From: Aeromicrobium chenweiae
Lineage (GTDB): Bacteria > Actinomycetota > Actinomycetes > Propionibacteriales > Nocardioidaceae
DNA length: 64,000 bases
Assembly (NCBI RefSeq): GCF_003065605.1
Contig: NZ_CP026952.1
Location: 1,426,001-1,490,000 of the forward strand
Direction: 5' to 3'
The translations under genes and the position numbers were made by a program. Numbering within the stretch: the first letter of the stretch is position 1; each line of letters begins with the position of its first letter. Of the stretch, positions 50,872 through 60,590 are shown one piece after another. The notes below the pieces were generated by a model. The model saw only the letters and a program-made list of their open reading frames with translations. It searched no databases and was not told the DNA's origin.

Positions 50872-50965
50872 TCCGCCTCCTGAGCCTCATGCACGACCCC
50901 GGATCATCCAGATCTCCACAGCTTGCAGCACCCAGAGCTCCACACATCCTCGGAAGGGACACACG

Positions 50966-52153
50966 ATGGCGGTCCAGAACTACCTCGCCGTGATCAAGGT
51001 CGTCGGCATCGGCGGAGGCGGCGTCAACGCCGTGAACCGCATGATCGAGGTGGGGCTCAAGGGAGTCGAGTTCATCGCGATCAACACCGACGCCCAGGCA
51101 CTCCTCATGAGCGACGCCGACGTCAAGCTCGACGTCGGTCGCGACTCCACCCGCGGCCTCGGCGCCGGCGCGAACCCCGAGATCGGCAAGCGCGCCGCCG
51201 AGGACCACGCCGAGGAGATCGAGGCGGCCATCAAGGGCGCCGACATGGTCTTCGTGACGGCCGGCGAGGGTGGCGGCACCGGCACCGGCGGCGCTCCCGT
51301 CGTCGCCCGCATCGCCCGCTCGCTCGGCGCCCTGACGATCGGTGTCGTCACCCGCCCGTTCAAGTTCGAGGGACGCAACCGGTCCAACCAGGCCGACCAC
51401 GGCATCCAGGCGCTGCGCGACGAGGTCGACACCCTCATCGTCATCCCCAACGACCGCCTGCTGTCGATCAGCGACCCCAACGTCAGCCTCCTGGACTCGT
51501 TCCGCCAGGCCGACCAGGTCCTGCACCAGGGCGTCTCGGGCATCACGGACCTGATCACGACCCCCGGCCTGATCAACCTCGACTTCGCCGACGTGAAGTC
51601 GGTCATGTCCGACGCCGGATCGGCCCTCATGGGCATCGGCTCGGCCCGCGGGGAGCACCGTGCAGCGGTCGCCGCGGAGAGCGCGGTGTCCAGCCCGCTG
51701 CTCGAGGCCTCGATCGAAGGTGCTCGTGGCGTGCTGCTGTCGATCGCGGGTGGCTCGGACCTCGGCCTGTTCGAGATCAACGAGGCCGCCGGTCTCGTCG
51801 CGGACGCGGTGCACCCCGAGGCGAACATCATCTTCGGTGCGGTCATCGACGACGCGCTGGGCGACGAGGTCCGGGTCACGGTCATCGCGGCAGGCTTCGA
51901 CGGCGGCGAGCCGATGCTCCGCGACGCGACGAAGCCCGCGCTGCTGCGGGAGTCACAGCCCGCGTCGGCCGCCTCGACCGCGGCACCGGCCGCGGCCGAT
52001 CCGCCGCCCGCGCAGACCTACCTGGCGCCCGACCCGTTCCTCGACGGCAAGAACCCGCCGCCGGAGGACGGGGCGGGCAACGCCACGATCCCGCCCGACC
52101 TGCCGCCGGCCGGCTACGGCGACGACCTCGACGTGCCCGACTTCCTTCGCTGA
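50966..52153 (+). CDS. ftsZ: Cell division GTPase FtsZ
   Basis: 395 residues. GTP-binding: [14 protein letters not shown], tubulin signature [16 protein letters not shown], and the synergy loop [23 protein letters not shown] variable Pro/Ala linker (about 320-375) leads to the conserved C-terminal peptide [10 protein letters not shown], which binds SepF and other partners; sepF lies 1.5 kb downstream. GGAAGGG precedes ATG 50966. Confidence 0.97.
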   Translation: MAVQNYLAVIKVVGIGGGGVNAVNRMIEVGLKGVEFIAINTDAQALLMSDADVKLDVGRDSTRGLGAGANPEIGKRAAEDHAEEIEAAIKGADMVFVTAGEGGGTGTGGAPVVARIARSLGALTIGVVTRPFKFEGRNRSNQADHGIQALRDEVDTLIVIPNDRLLSISDPNVSLLDSFRQADQVLHQGVSGITDLITTPGLINLDFADVKSVMSDAGSALMGIGSARGEHRAAVAAESAVSSPLLEASIEGARGVLLSIAGGSDLGLFEINEAAGLVADAVHPEANIIFGAVIDDALGDEVRVTVIAAGFDGGEPMLRDATKPALLRESQPASAASTAAPAAADPPPAQTYLAPDPFLDGKNPPPEDGAGNATIPPDLPPAGYGDDLDVPDFLR

Positions 52154-52154
52154 G

Positions 52155-52877
52155 TTGATCTGGCAGGCAGGACGGCTCGGCCGGGTCGAGCTCGGCTTCA
52201 CCGACCGGTCGGGCGGCACGAGCGACGGTCCGTGGGAGTCCCTCAACCTGGGGACCTCCAACGGTGACGACCCCGAGCGGGTGGCCGAGAACCTCGACCG
52301 CCTGGCCCGGGAGCTGGGCGTGGACCGCCTCGTCCGCATGACGCAGGTCCACGGTGCCGACGTCGCCTGGGTCGACGAGCTGGGTGACGACGAGGTGCCC
52401 GTGGCCGACGCCCTCCTCACCAGCACCCCGGGCGTCGGGGTCCTCGTCCGGGTCGCCGACTGCGTGCCCATCGTCCTGGCCGCGCCGGCCGAGCCGCTGG
52501 CCGGCGTCGTGCACTGCGGCCGGGAGGGTCTCGTGCGCGGTGTCGTGCCGGCTGCGGTCGAGGCGATGCGGGCGCGTGGCGCCACGGCCATCGAGGCGTG
52601 GCTGGGGCCCCGTGCCTGCGGCCACTGCTACGAGCTGCCGCAGGACATGGTCGACGCGGTCGCGTCCGTCGTCCCCGAGGCGCGGTCCACCACCTCCTGG
52701 GGCACGCCCGCGGCCGACGTCGGCGCCGGCGTGGTGGCCCAGCTGACGGCTCTCGACGTGCGCACGAACGACCTCGGCGCGGCCGAGTGCACGATCGAGC
52801 ACGACCGGTGGTTCTCCTACCGGCGCCAGGGCCAGCAGTCCGGCCGCTTCGGCGCCGTCGCGGTGATCCGGCCGTGA
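52155..52877 (+). CDS. pgeF: Peptidoglycan editing factor / laccase-domain purine nucleoside phosphorylase (YfiH family)
   Basis: 240 residues, TTG start 1 bp after the ftsZ stop. Metal ligands expected in MTQVHGADV (His), VRVADCVPIVL (Cys) and VVHCGREGLVRGVV (His); note HCGREG here against HAGWRG in E. coli. The family hydrolyses or phosphorolyses purine nucleosides, and E. coli PgeF removes misincorporated serine from UDP-MurNAc-peptides. Equivalent to Rv2149c. TTG is inferred; there is no better in-frame start near the conserved VELGFTDRSGG block. Confidence 0.85.
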   Translation: MIWQAGRLGRVELGFTDRSGGTSDGPWESLNLGTSNGDDPERVAENLDRLARELGVDRLVRMTQVHGADVAWVDELGDDEVPVADALLTSTPGVGVLVRVADCVPIVLAAPAEPLAGVVHCGREGLVRGVVPAAVEAMRARGATAIEAWLGPRACGHCYELPQDMVDAVASVVPEARSTTSWGTPAADVGAGVVAQLTALDVRTNDLGAAECTIEHDRWFSYRRQGQQSGRFGAVAVIRP

Positions 52878-53566
52878 CCCGCCTCGACGAGCTGCGCCGC
52901 AACCTGGCCGCGACCGAGGAGCGGATCGGCGCCGCGTGCGCCGCCGCCGGCCGCGAGCGCAGCGACATCACGCTCGTGGTGGTCACCAAGACGTACCCCG
53001 CCTCGGACGTCGAGCTCCTGGCGGAGCTGGGCGTGACCGACGTGGGGGAGAACCGCCACCCCGAGGCCGGCGACAAGGCCGCGGAGGTCGAGGCGCCGGT
53101 CCGGTGGCACTTCCTGGGCGGTCTGCAGACCAACAAGGCCGGAGCCGTCGCACGCTACGCCGACGTCGTGCACAGCGTCGACCGCGTCAAGCTGGTCAAC
53201 GCTCTCTCCCGTGGCGCGCAGGCGGCCGGGCGCACGCTCACGTGCCTCGTGCAGGTCGACTTCGACGCGACCGACCCCGGCCGTGCCGGTGTCGTCCCTG
53301 CGGGAGTCCCTGATCTCGCCGACGCGATCGCCGCGGCGCCCGGTCTCGTGCTGGGCGGCCTGATGACGGTCGCACCCCTCGGGGAGGACCCGGCTCCGCA
53401 CTTCGACCACCTCGCGCGGCTGTCGGTCTCGCTGCGTGAGCAGCACCCCGACGCCGGCATCATCTCGGCGGGCATGAGCGGCGACTTCGAGGCGGCGATC
53501 GGCGCAGGTGCGACACACCTGCGCATCGGGCGCTCGATACTCGGTGCACGGCCGTCCACGGGGTAA
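52874..53566 (+). CDS. PLP homeostasis protein YggS/YlmE family
   Basis: 230 residues, alanine-racemase-like barrel without catalytic second domain. Lysine for PLP in LVVVTKTYPASDVELLAELG; VGENRHPEAGDKAAEV; WHFLGGLQTNKAGAVARYADVVHSVD; and the C-terminal SAGMSGDFEAAIGAGATHLRIG. Buffers free PLP in the cell. Overlaps pgeF by 4 bp. Its TAA stop forms the start of the sepF -10. Confidence 0.92.
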   Translation: MTRLDELRRNLAATEERIGAACAAAGRERSDITLVVVTKTYPASDVELLAELGVTDVGENRHPEAGDKAAEVEAPVRWHFLGGLQTNKAGAVARYADVVHSVDRVKLVNALSRGAQAAGRTLTCLVQVDFDATDPGRAGVVPAGVPDLADAIAAAPGLVLGGLMTVAPLGEDPAPHFDHLARLSVSLREQHPDAGIISAGMSGDFEAAIGAGATHLRIGRSILGARPSTG

Positions 53567-53569
53567 TCT
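53564..53569 (+). promoter_or_regulatory. -10 hexamer TAATCT upstream of sepF
   Basis: The yggS stop codon TAA is the first half of TAATCT. A start near 53576 gives a leader of about 34 nt with GGAG before ATG 53610. Confidence 0.45.
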
Positions 53570-53609
53570 CAGTAATGTCATTTCCGATTCACGCACACAC
53601 GGAGCAACC

Positions 53610-54122
53610 ATGGCTGGCGCAATGCGTAAGGTCGGCGAGTACCTCGGTCTCGTCGAACAGGCTGACTTCGACGACGAGCTCGACGAGGACTTCGAGACGA
53701 CCGAGCCGGCCCCCCGCCAGCCCGTGAACCGTCAGCCCGCGACCCGCCAGCCCGCCGTCGTGCGTCCGGCCCCGGTCGCCAGCATCGACGAGCGCCGCCG
53801 CAGCGAGCCGCGTCCCGAGCGTCGCGCGTCGACCCCGTCGGACCTGGCTCGCATCGAGACGGTGACCCCGCGCACGTACAACGACGCCCGCACGGTGGGG
53901 GAGCACTACCGTTCCGGCGTGCCGGTCATCATGAACCTCTCGGAGATCGACGACGACGACGCCAAGCGCCTCGTCGACTTCGCCGCCGGACTCGTGTTCG
54001 CGGTCCACGGCTCGATCAACCGCATCACCGCCAAGGTCTTCCTGCTGTCGCCCGAGAACATCTCGGTGACGGACGAGGACAAGCAGCGCATCGCTGCCGG
54101 CGGCTTCTTCAACCAGAGCTGA
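53610..54122 (+). CDS. sepF: Cell division protein SepF
   Basis: 170 residues. N-terminal amphipathic membrane-binding helix MAGAMRKVGEYLGLV, an acidic then basic Pro-rich linker (about 20-85), and the SepF core domain TYNDARTVGEHYRSGVPVIMNLSEIDDDDAKRLVDFAAG...SPENISV. It tethers FtsZ to the membrane in actinobacteria, which lack FtsA. ATG 53610 has GGAG 6 bp upstream; an earlier in-frame ATG at 53508 lies in yggS and is rejected. Confidence 0.94.
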   Translation: MAGAMRKVGEYLGLVEQADFDDELDEDFETTEPAPRQPVNRQPATRQPAVVRPAPVASIDERRRSEPRPERRASTPSDLARIETVTPRTYNDARTVGEHYRSGVPVIMNLSEIDDDDAKRLVDFAAGLVFAVHGSINRITAKVFLLSPENISVTDEDKQRIAAGGFFNQS

Positions 54123-54128
54123 GCGCGC

Positions 54129-54419
54129 GTGGAAACAGTCGGCTACGTCCTGAACCTGCTGCTGTGGATCGCTCTGGTTCTGCTCATCGCGCGGTTCGTC
54201 CTGGACTGGGTGCAGCTGCTCGCCCGCAACTGGCGACCCCGGGGTCTGGTGCTCGTGATCTGTGAGGGTCTGTACTCCCTGACCGACCCGCCGCTGCGCG
54301 CCGTGCGGGGCGTCATCCCGCCGCTGAGGCTCGGTCAGGTCATGCTCGATCTGTCCCCGATGATCCTGATCATCGCCATCTACATCCTGCAGGCCCTCGT
54401 CCGCGGCATTTTCTTCTAG
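54129..54419 (+). CDS. YggT family membrane protein
   Basis: 96 residues, GTG 54129 just 6 bp after sepF. Two membrane segments (VLNLLLWIALVLLIARFVLDW; LSPMILIIAIYILQALVRG) around the family motif SLTDPPLRAVRGVIPPLRLG. Same length as Rv2146c. Probably assists the division or secretion apparatus; function not established. Confidence 0.9.
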   Translation: METVGYVLNLLLWIALVLLIARFVLDWVQLLARNWRPRGLVLVICEGLYSLTDPPLRAVRGVIPPLRLGQVMLDLSPMILIIAIYILQALVRGIFF

Positions 54420-54492
54420 TGCCCCTTGGACACGTGGCGACGACCACGTGACAGGGCGGGTACTGCTGTGGCAGAAGTGATCTCCGACGGAG

Positions 54493-54498
54493 TACGGT
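54493..54498 (+). promoter_or_regulatory. -10 hexamer TACGGT upstream of wag31
   Basis: TACGGT about 50 bp before ATG 54549, in the 129-bp spacer after yggT. The leader carries GAGGTG as ribosome-binding site. Confidence 0.4.
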
Positions 54499-54548
54499 GG
54501 AGGCTCAGAGTCCCGCAGGACTAATCCCCGCAAACCCGAGGTGTACTC

Positions 54549-55349
54549 ATGCCACTGACGCCAGAGGACGTGCGTAACAAGCGATTTACGCCTGTCCGTC
54601 TTCGCGAAGGCTATGACATGGGCGAAGTAGACCAGTTTCTCGACGAGGTCGAGGCCGAGCTCGAGCGTCTCACGGTCGAGAACGAAGAACTTCGCGCCAA
54701 GGTAGCCGCCGCATCGACCGGTGAACCGACCGGACTGATCCCGGCCGTCTCATCGTCATCGACCCCCGCCCAGCAGACGCCGCCCACCCCGGCGGTCCAG
54801 GAGCCGGCGCAGTACACGCCGCCTGCCCCTGAGCCCGAGCCGACCAAGGCTCCGGAGCCCGAGCCGGCTCCCGCGCCCGTGGCTCGCACCTCGTCGATGG
54901 GCGATGCGTCGTCCGCGGCCGCGCGTCTGCTCGAGATCGCGTCCACCAACGCCGACCAGCTCATGGACGCGGCGAAGGAGGAGGCCGACCGGATCGTGGG
55001 TGAGGCTCGTGCGAAGGCTGAGCGTCTGACCAACGAGGCCCGTGGCAAGGCCGACCGCCTCGAGACCGATGCGCGCATCCGCGCGCAGAAGCTCGACGAG
55101 GAGACCAACGAGCGTCGTACGCAGGCCGTCGCGACGATCGAGCGGGAGCGCTACGAGATCCAGCGCGAGGTCGAGCACCTCCGGGCCTACGAGCGGGAGT
55201 ACCGGGCGCGGCTCAAGAACTACTTCCAGAGCCAGCTCGACCAGCTCGCGGCGAACGAGAGCACGACCAGCTCGACTCCCGTCCAGGCACCGGCTGACGC
55301 GGCTCCCCGCCGCCTCCGCTCGCTGCTCGGCGACGACGAGAGCTTCTGA
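54549..55349 (+). CDS. wag31: Polar growth scaffold DivIVA/Wag31
   Basis: 266 residues. The N-terminal lipid-binding DivIVA domain MPLTPEDVRNKRFTPVRLREGYDMGEVDQFLDEVEAELERL is fully conserved, followed by a Pro/Glu-rich linker (about 60-115) and a long coiled coil (about 120-235, with AKEEADRIVGEARAKAERLTNEA repeats). It marks curved poles and recruits wall synthesis for tip growth. Last gene of the dcw cluster. Confidence 0.95.
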   Translation: MPLTPEDVRNKRFTPVRLREGYDMGEVDQFLDEVEAELERLTVENEELRAKVAAASTGEPTGLIPAVSSSSTPAQQTPPTPAVQEPAQYTPPAPEPEPTKAPEPEPAPAPVARTSSMGDASSAAARLLEIASTNADQLMDAAKEEADRIVGEARAKAERLTNEARGKADRLETDARIRAQKLDEETNERRTQAVATIERERYEIQREVEHLRAYEREYRARLKNYFQSQLDQLAANESTTSSTPVQAPADAAPRRLRSLLGDDESF

Positions 55350-55368
55350 GACACCCCAGCACCACCGG

Positions 55369-55398
55369 AACGGCCCGCCTCCTCGGAGGCGGGCCGTT
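55369..55398. terminator. Bidirectional terminator between wag31 and ileS
   Basis: 14-bp perfect inverted repeat AACGGCCCGCCTCC/GGAGGCGGGCCGTT (loop opens to CCTCGG), followed by TCTGCTGTCT on the plus strand. Confidence 0.85.
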
Positions 55399-55428
55399 CT
55401 GCTGTCTGGCGGTCTCGCCAGGTGCTGC

Positions 55429-58400
55429 TCAGGCCTTGCTGAGGGAGAATGCGAAGCCCAGGTCGGTGTCGGTGAACGACGGCGTGTCCACGCCCTCGGT
55501 GATGCTCGTCGCGAGCACCTCGTCGGCGATCAGGTCCGCATGGGCCCGCACCGCCTCGGCCATCTGACCCTCGGCCGTCCACGACAGCGTGATGCGGTCG
55601 GAGATCTCCAGGCCCGAGGACTTGCGTGCCTCCTGGATGACGCGGATGGCCTCACGGGCCGACCCGGCACGTCGCAGGTCGTCGTCGAGCTCGAGGTCGA
55701 GCGCGACCGTCTCGCCCTGGTCGTTGACGACCGACCAGCCCTCGCGGGGGTGCTCGGCGATGATGACGTCGTCCGGGCCGACCGTGACCGGCTCGCCGTC
55801 GACCTCGACCGTGGCGGTGCCGGCCGAGGACAGCTCGGCGGCCAGGCGTCCGGCGTCGGCCGCGGCGATCGCACCGGCGACCTTGGGCGTCTCCTTGCCG
55901 AACCGCTTGCCGAGGTTGCGGAAGTTGCCCTTGGCGGAGTGGTCGACGAGGTCGCCGGTCGTCTCGAAGGACTCCAGCGCCCGGACGTTGAGCTCCTCGG
56001 CGATCTCGGTGCGGAGCTCCTCGCTCAGCAGCGCGTACGCCTGCGAGCCGACGACGGCACGCCGCAGCGGCTGACGGGTCTTGGCCTTCGCCTCCGCGCG
56101 GGCCGCGCGGCCCAGCTCGACGACCCGGCGGGCCAGACGCATCTGCCGGTCGAGGTCGTCGTCGACGAGGGAGGCGTCCGCCTGCGGCCACGTGGCCAGG
56201 TGCACCGACCGGGGCAGCTCGTCCGAGGTCGCCGCGAACATGTCCTGCCACACCCGCTCGGTGATGAACGGGGTCAGCGGCGCCATCACCAGGGTGACCA
56301 GGTGCAGCACCTCGTGCAGGGTCGCCAGGGCCGAGGCGTCACCGGCCCAGAAGCGACGCCGCGAGCGCCGGACGTACCAGTTGGAGAGCAGGTCGACGTA
56401 CGCCGCGATCTGCGCGCCAGCGCGCTGCGTGTCGAACTCCTCGAGGGCGTCGGTGACCTGCTGGGTGAGGCGGTGGGCCTCGCCGAGGATCCAGCGGTCC
56501 ATCGCGGGGCGGTCGGCGAACGCCGGGGCCGGGCTGGACGGCGTCCAGTCGTTCGCACCGGCGTACAGCACGTGGAACGCCGTCGTGTTCCAGTACGTCA
56601 GCAGCACCTTGCGGACGATCTCGGACAGCGCGGTGTGACCGATGCGGCGCGGGGCCCACGGCGATCCCGAGCAGGCCATGAACCAGCGCAGGGCGTCGGC
56701 GCCGTGCTCCTCCATCAGCGGCATCGGCAGCAGGATGTTGCCCAGGTGCTTGCTCATCTTCTTGCCGTCCTCGGCCAGGATGTGGCCGAGGCAGACGACG
56801 TTCTCGTACGAGCTCTGGTCGAACACGAGCGTGCCGACCGCCATGAGCGAGTAGAACCACCCGCGGGTCTGGTCGATGGCCTCGCAGATGTACTGCGCGG
56901 GATAGGCCTGCTCGAACTTCTCCGCCGAGCCGGGCACGTGCGGGTAGCCCCACTGCGCGAACGGCATCGAGCCGGAGTCGAACCACGCGTCGATGACGTC
57001 GGGGACGCGCCGGTACGTGCCGGGCTCGCCATCCTTGGTGAACGTCACGTCGTCGATGTAGGGGCGGTGCGGGTCGAGGTTGCTCAGGTCACGGCCGGTC
57101 AGCTTGGACAGCTCGGCGAGCGACTCGATGCACACGAGCTTGGTCGGGTCCGCGTCGTTGCGCCAGATCGGCAGCGGCGTGCCCCAGTAGCGGCTGCGCG
57201 ACAGCGACCAGTCGATGTTGTTGTGGAGCCAGTCGCCGTAGCGGCCGTTCTTGATCGTCTCGGGGAACCAGTTGGTGTCCTCGTTCTCGGCGAGCAGGCG
57301 GTCCTTGACGGCCGTGGTGCGGATGTACCAGGCGGGGAGCGCGTAGTACATGAGCGGTGTGTGGCAGCGCCAGCAGTGCGGGTAGGCGTGCTCGTACGCG
57401 AGCTCGTTGAACATCAGGCCGCGGGCGACGAGGTCGTCGGCCAGGGCCCGGTCGGCGGTCTTGAAGAACTGGCCGCCGACGAGCGGCACGTCGTCCTCGA
57501 AGTGGCCGTCGGGACGGATCGGGTTGACGACCGGCAGGCCGTACGCCTTGCTGACGGCCATGTCGTCCGCGCCGAACGCGGGGGACTGGTGCACCAGGCC
57601 GGTGCCGTCCTCGATCGTGACGTAGTCGGCCAGGACGACGAAGTGTGCGTCGGCCGGCCCGTCGTCCCCTTCCGGGAAGTCGATGAGCTCGAAGGGGCGC
57701 TGGTAGGTCCAGCGCTCCATGTCGCGACCGATCACGGTCTCGCCGGTGAGCGTCCAGCCCTCGCCGAGCGCCTTGCCGACGAGCGGCTCGGCGACGACCA
57801 GCGTCTCGGTGCCGTCGGTGGCCAGGACGTAGGTGACGTCGGGGTTGACGGCGACCGCCGTGTTCGAGACCAGCGTCCACGGGGTGGTGGTCCACACCAG
57901 CAGCGACGCCGTGCCGGCGTACGGGCCCGAGGTCAGCGGGAAGCGCACGTAGACCGACGGGTCGGTGATCGTCTCGTAGCCCTGCGCGAGCTCGTGGTCC
58001 GACAGGGTCGTGCCGCAGCGCGGGCAGTAGGGCGCGACCCGGAAGTCCTCGGTCAGCAGTCCCTTCTTGAAGATCGTGGACAGCGCCCACCAGACGCTCT
58101 CGACGTACGAGGGCTCCATCGTCCGGTAGGGGTTGGCCATGTCGACCCAGTAGCCCATCCGGTCGGTCATCTCCTCGAAGAGATCGACGTTGCGGACGAC
58201 CGCCTCACGGCACTTGGCGTTGAACTCGGCGATGCCGTACGCCTCGATGTCGGGCTTGCCGTTGAAGCCCAGCTCCTTCTCGACCGCGATCTCGACCGGC
58301 AGGCCGTGGCAGTCCCAGCCGGCCTTGCGGTCGACGTGGTAGCCCTGCATGGTCTTGAACCGCGGGAAGACGTCCTTGAAGACGCGGGCCTCGACGTGGT

Positions 58401-58584
58401 GGGTGCCGGGCGTGCCGTTGGCCGTCGGCGGGCCCTCGTAGAACGTCCAGCGGGGCGCGTCCTCAGGGGTCTCGAGGCTGGCGGCGAAGGTGCCCTGGTC
58501 GGCCCACAGGTCGAGGATCTCGCGCTCCAGCACGGGAAGATCGACGTGGGCGGGGACGGGGCGGTAGGACGCGTGCGAAGTCAC
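55429..58584 (-). CDS. ileS: Isoleucyl-tRNA synthetase (long, eukaryote-like type)
   Basis: 1051 residues, class I synthetase. HIGH-type signature GTPGTHHVEAR after EGPPTANG, editing domain in the middle, and KMSKHLGN (KMSKS-type loop, His in the last place). The length and signature match the eukaryotic-like second class of IleRS found in mycobacteria rather than the E. coli type; that class is known to be poorly sensitive to mupirocin. The HIGH loop here is GTHH. GTG 58584 is leaderless, with TAGAAT 7 bp upstream. Confidence 0.94.
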   Translation of the reverse strand: MTSHASYRPVPAHVDLPVLEREILDLWADQGTFAASLETPEDAPRWTFYEGPPTANGTPGTHHVEARVFKDVFPRFKTMQGYHVDRKAGWDCHGLPVEIAVEKELGFNGKPDIEAYGIAEFNAKCREAVVRNVDLFEEMTDRMGYWVDMANPYRTMEPSYVESVWWALSTIFKKGLLTEDFRVAPYCPRCGTTLSDHELAQGYETITDPSVYVRFPLTSGPYAGTASLLVWTTTPWTLVSNTAVAVNPDVTYVLATDGTETLVVAEPLVGKALGEGWTLTGETVIGRDMERWTYQRPFELIDFPEGDDGPADAHFVVLADYVTIEDGTGLVHQSPAFGADDMAVSKAYGLPVVNPIRPDGHFEDDVPLVGGQFFKTADRALADDLVARGLMFNELAYEHAYPHCWRCHTPLMYYALPAWYIRTTAVKDRLLAENEDTNWFPETIKNGRYGDWLHNNIDWSLSRSRYWGTPLPIWRNDADPTKLVCIESLAELSKLTGRDLSNLDPHRPYIDDVTFTKDGEPGTYRRVPDVIDAWFDSGSMPFAQWGYPHVPGSAEKFEQAYPAQYICEAIDQTRGWFYSLMAVGTLVFDQSSYENVVCLGHILAEDGKKMSKHLGNILLPMPLMEEHGADALRWFMACSGSPWAPRRIGHTALSEIVRKVLLTYWNTTAFHVLYAGANDWTPSSPAPAFADRPAMDRWILGEAHRLTQQVTDALEEFDTQRAGAQIAAYVDLLSNWYVRRSRRRFWAGDASALATLHEVLHLVTLVMAPLTPFITERVWQDMFAATSDELPRSVHLATWPQADASLVDDDLDRQMRLARRVVELGRAARAEAKAKTRQPLRRAVVGSQAYALLSEELRTEIAEELNVRALESFETTGDLVDHSAKGNFRNLGKRFGKETPKVAGAIAAADAGRLAAELSSAGTATVEVDGEPVTVGPDDVIIAEHPREGWSVVNDQGETVALDLELDDDLRRAGSAREAIRVIQEARKSSGLEISDRITLSWTAEGQMAEAVRAHADLIADEVLATSITEGVDTPSFTDTDLGFAFSLSKA

Positions 58585-58591
58585 ACCCTCA

Positions 58592-58597
58592 ATTCTA
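58592..58597 (-). promoter_or_regulatory. -10 hexamer TAGAAT, leaderless promoter of ileS
   Basis: Minus strand TAGAAT, 7-bp spacer TGAGGGT, GTG at 58584. The spacer also contains GAGG, so a very short leader cannot be excluded. Confidence 0.5.
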
Positions 58598-58654
58598 CGG
58601 GTGAGCGGTACGGATCCCGCGGCGGTGCAAGTTGTCTCCGTCGTGTCTGGGGTC

Positions 58655-58660
58655 TACTCT
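58655..58660 (+). promoter_or_regulatory. -10 hexamer TACTCT, leaderless promoter of the DksA/TraR gene
   Basis: TACTCT, 6-bp spacer CCACGC, ATG at 58667. Confidence 0.5.
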
Positions 58661-58666
58661 CCACGC

Positions 58667-59068
58667 ATGCCAAACACCGAGCTCGCCGTACGAGCTGACG
58701 AGACGCCGTGGACCGCTGCCGAGACCGAGGAGGTCCGCACGGAGCTCGAGGCGGATCTGACCCGCTTGCGGGGTGAGCTCGACCACTCCGCCCGCGAGCT
58801 GCAGGACCTGCTGCGCGACGGTGTCGACGGTGCCGGCAACGACCAGGCCGACGTGGGCTCCAAGGGCCTCGAGCGTGACGCCGAGATGTCCCTCGCGGCC
58901 AACCAGCGCGTGCTCCTGCTGCAGACCGAGAAAGCACTCGAACGGCTCGACAAGGGCACCTACGGTCAGTGCGAGGTCTGCGGTGAGGCGATCGGCAAGA
59001 ATCGTTTGATCGCGTTCCCGCGTGCCACACTGTGTATGACATGCAAGCAGCGCGAGGAGCGTCGCTGA
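58667..59068 (+). CDS. DksA/TraR C4 zinc-finger family protein
   Basis: 133 residues. N-terminal coiled coil with acidic residues (TEEVRTELEADLTRLRGELDHSAREL), a conserved DVGSKGLERDAEMSLAANQR, then the C4 zinc finger [26 protein letters not shown]. In actinobacteria such proteins bind RNA polymerase and resemble DksA but need not respond to ppGpp. ATG 58667 is favoured over an upstream in-frame start. Its 3' end overlaps lspA by 37 bp. Confidence 0.88.
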   Translation: MPNTELAVRADETPWTAAETEEVRTELEADLTRLRGELDHSARELQDLLRDGVDGAGNDQADVGSKGLERDAEMSLAANQRVLLLQTEKALERLDKGTYGQCEVCGEAIGKNRLIAFPRATLCMTCKQREERR

Positions 59069-59580
59069 GCCCTGGCGACGACCACGGCGCGACCACGAGG
59101 ACATACGTACGACTGTTCACTGCGGTGACGGTCGTGGCGCTCGTCGTCGACCAGGTGACCAAGGTCATCGCGGTCGAGAAGCTGCAGGGCCGTGCGTCGA
59201 TCGAGATCATCCCCGGCCTGCTGTCGTTCACCTTCCTGCGCAACCCCGGCGCGGCGCTGAGCACCGGGGCGGGCTTCACGCTCGTCCTGAGCCTCATCGC
59301 GATCGCGGTGTGCATCGGTGTCATCCGCACCGCCTCGCGCCTGCGCGACAAGGGCTGGGCCGTCGGCCTGGCCCTGCTGCTCGCCGGCGCGCTCGGCAAC
59401 CTGGCGGACCGCATCTTCCGTGAGCCCGCTCCGCTGCGCGGCCACGTGGTCGACTTCATCGACTACGGCGTCTTCGTGGGCAATGTCGCCGACATCGCCC
59501 TGACGTTCGCCGCCATCATCATCGTCTGGCGCGCGTGGCGCGGCATCCGCCTGGACGGCACCCGCGAGGAGAATTCATGA
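59032..59580 (+). CDS. lspA: Lipoprotein signal peptidase (signal peptidase II)
   Basis: 182 residues, four membrane helices. [27 protein letters not shown] (family NPGAA), [16 protein letters not shown] and [12 protein letters not shown] supply the two catalytic aspartates in the GNxxDR and VxDFxD motifs. Cleaves the signal of diacylated prolipoproteins such as CtaC and the L,D-transpeptidase encoded in this window. The start is uncertain (ATG 59032 or 59041); both overlap the zinc-finger gene. Confidence 0.93.
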   Translation: MYDMQAARGASLSPGDDHGATTRTYVRLFTAVTVVALVVDQVTKVIAVEKLQGRASIEIIPGLLSFTFLRNPGAALSTGAGFTLVLSLIAIAVCIGVIRTASRLRDKGWAVGLALLLAGALGNLADRIFREPAPLRGHVVDFIDYGVFVGNVADIALTFAAIIIVWRAWRGIRLDGTREENS

Positions 59581-60539
59581 GCACCGAAGGTGCCGAGCTG
59601 CAGCACAAGGTCATCCAGGTCCCCGAGGGGCTCGCAGGCGAGCGCGTGGACAGCGCGCTGGCTCGTCTCCTCGGCCTGTCCCGCACCCGGGCCAGCGAGC
59701 TCGTCGCCGAGGGCCACGTGACCCTCGACGGCGCCGCCCCGGCCAAGTCCGACCGCGTGGTGCCGGGCTCGATCCTCGAGGCGTCGATCCCGGCGCCCCG
59801 CACCGCGACGGTCGTGGCGACCGAGGTCGAGGGGATGAAGATCGTCTTCCAGGACGACGACATCGTGGTGGTCGACAAGCCCGTCGGCGTCGCGGCCCAC
59901 CCGAGCGTCGGCTGGTACGGCCCCACGGTCCTGGACCACCTGGCCGGCGTCGGCATCCGCATCTCGACCTCGGGTGCGCCCGAGCGTCGGGGCATCGTGC
60001 ACCGCCTGGACGTCGGCACCAGCGGGCTCATGGCGGTCGCCAAGTCCGAGCATGCGTACACGGTCCTCAAGCAGGCGTTCCGCGACCGGACGGTCGAGAA
60101 GACCTACCACGCGCTGGTGCAGGGCCACCCCGACCCGCACACCGGGACGATCGACGCGCCGATCGCGCGTCACCCCAAGCACGACTTCAAGTTCACGGTC
60201 AAGGACGGCGGCCGCGACAGCATCACGCACTACGACACGCTCGAGGCGCACCGGTTCGCGAGCCTGCTGACCATCCGGCTCGAGACCGGTCGCACGCACC
60301 AGATCCGCGTCCACATGAGCGCGATCCACCACCCGTGCGTCGGCGACCTGATGTACGGCGCCGACCCGACGCTCGCCAAGCGCGTCGACCTCGACCGGCA
60401 GTGGCTGCACGCCAAGGGCCTGGCGTTCACCCACCCGCGCACGGGGGAGTGGGTCGAGTTCAGCTCGGAGTACCCCGCCGACCTGGTCCACGCGCTCGAG
60501 GTCGTCCGCACGATCGACGACAACCCCCTGCCGCGCTAG
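59577..60539 (+). CDS. rluD: Large-subunit rRNA pseudouridine synthase, RluD family
   Basis: 320 residues. N-terminal S4 RNA-binding domain ([30 protein letters not shown]), then [15 protein letters not shown] and the catalytic motif [16 protein letters not shown] with the nucleophilic Asp. It converts uridines in 23S rRNA helix 69. ATG overlaps the lspA stop by 4 bp with a good GAGGAG, and the lspA-rluD pair is widespread. Confidence 0.93.
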   Translation: MSTEGAELQHKVIQVPEGLAGERVDSALARLLGLSRTRASELVAEGHVTLDGAAPAKSDRVVPGSILEASIPAPRTATVVATEVEGMKIVFQDDDIVVVDKPVGVAAHPSVGWYGPTVLDHLAGVGIRISTSGAPERRGIVHRLDVGTSGLMAVAKSEHAYTVLKQAFRDRTVEKTYHALVQGHPDPHTGTIDAPIARHPKHDFKFTVKDGGRDSITHYDTLEAHRFASLLTIRLETGRTHQIRVHMSAIHHPCVGDLMYGADPTLAKRVDLDRQWLHAKGLAFTHPRTGEWVEFSSEYPADLVHALEVVRTIDDNPLPR

Positions 60540-60590
60540 CCGCGGGGGCGGTGCCGGCCGCGTGATCGGCCGGGGTGAAAGAATGCCGGC

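Noticed and set aside
55042-58698. 1218-codon open frame opposite ileS
   Set aside because: Composition is Arg/Val/Asp/Gly-rich as expected for the complement of a high-GC gene; ileS has full family motifs.
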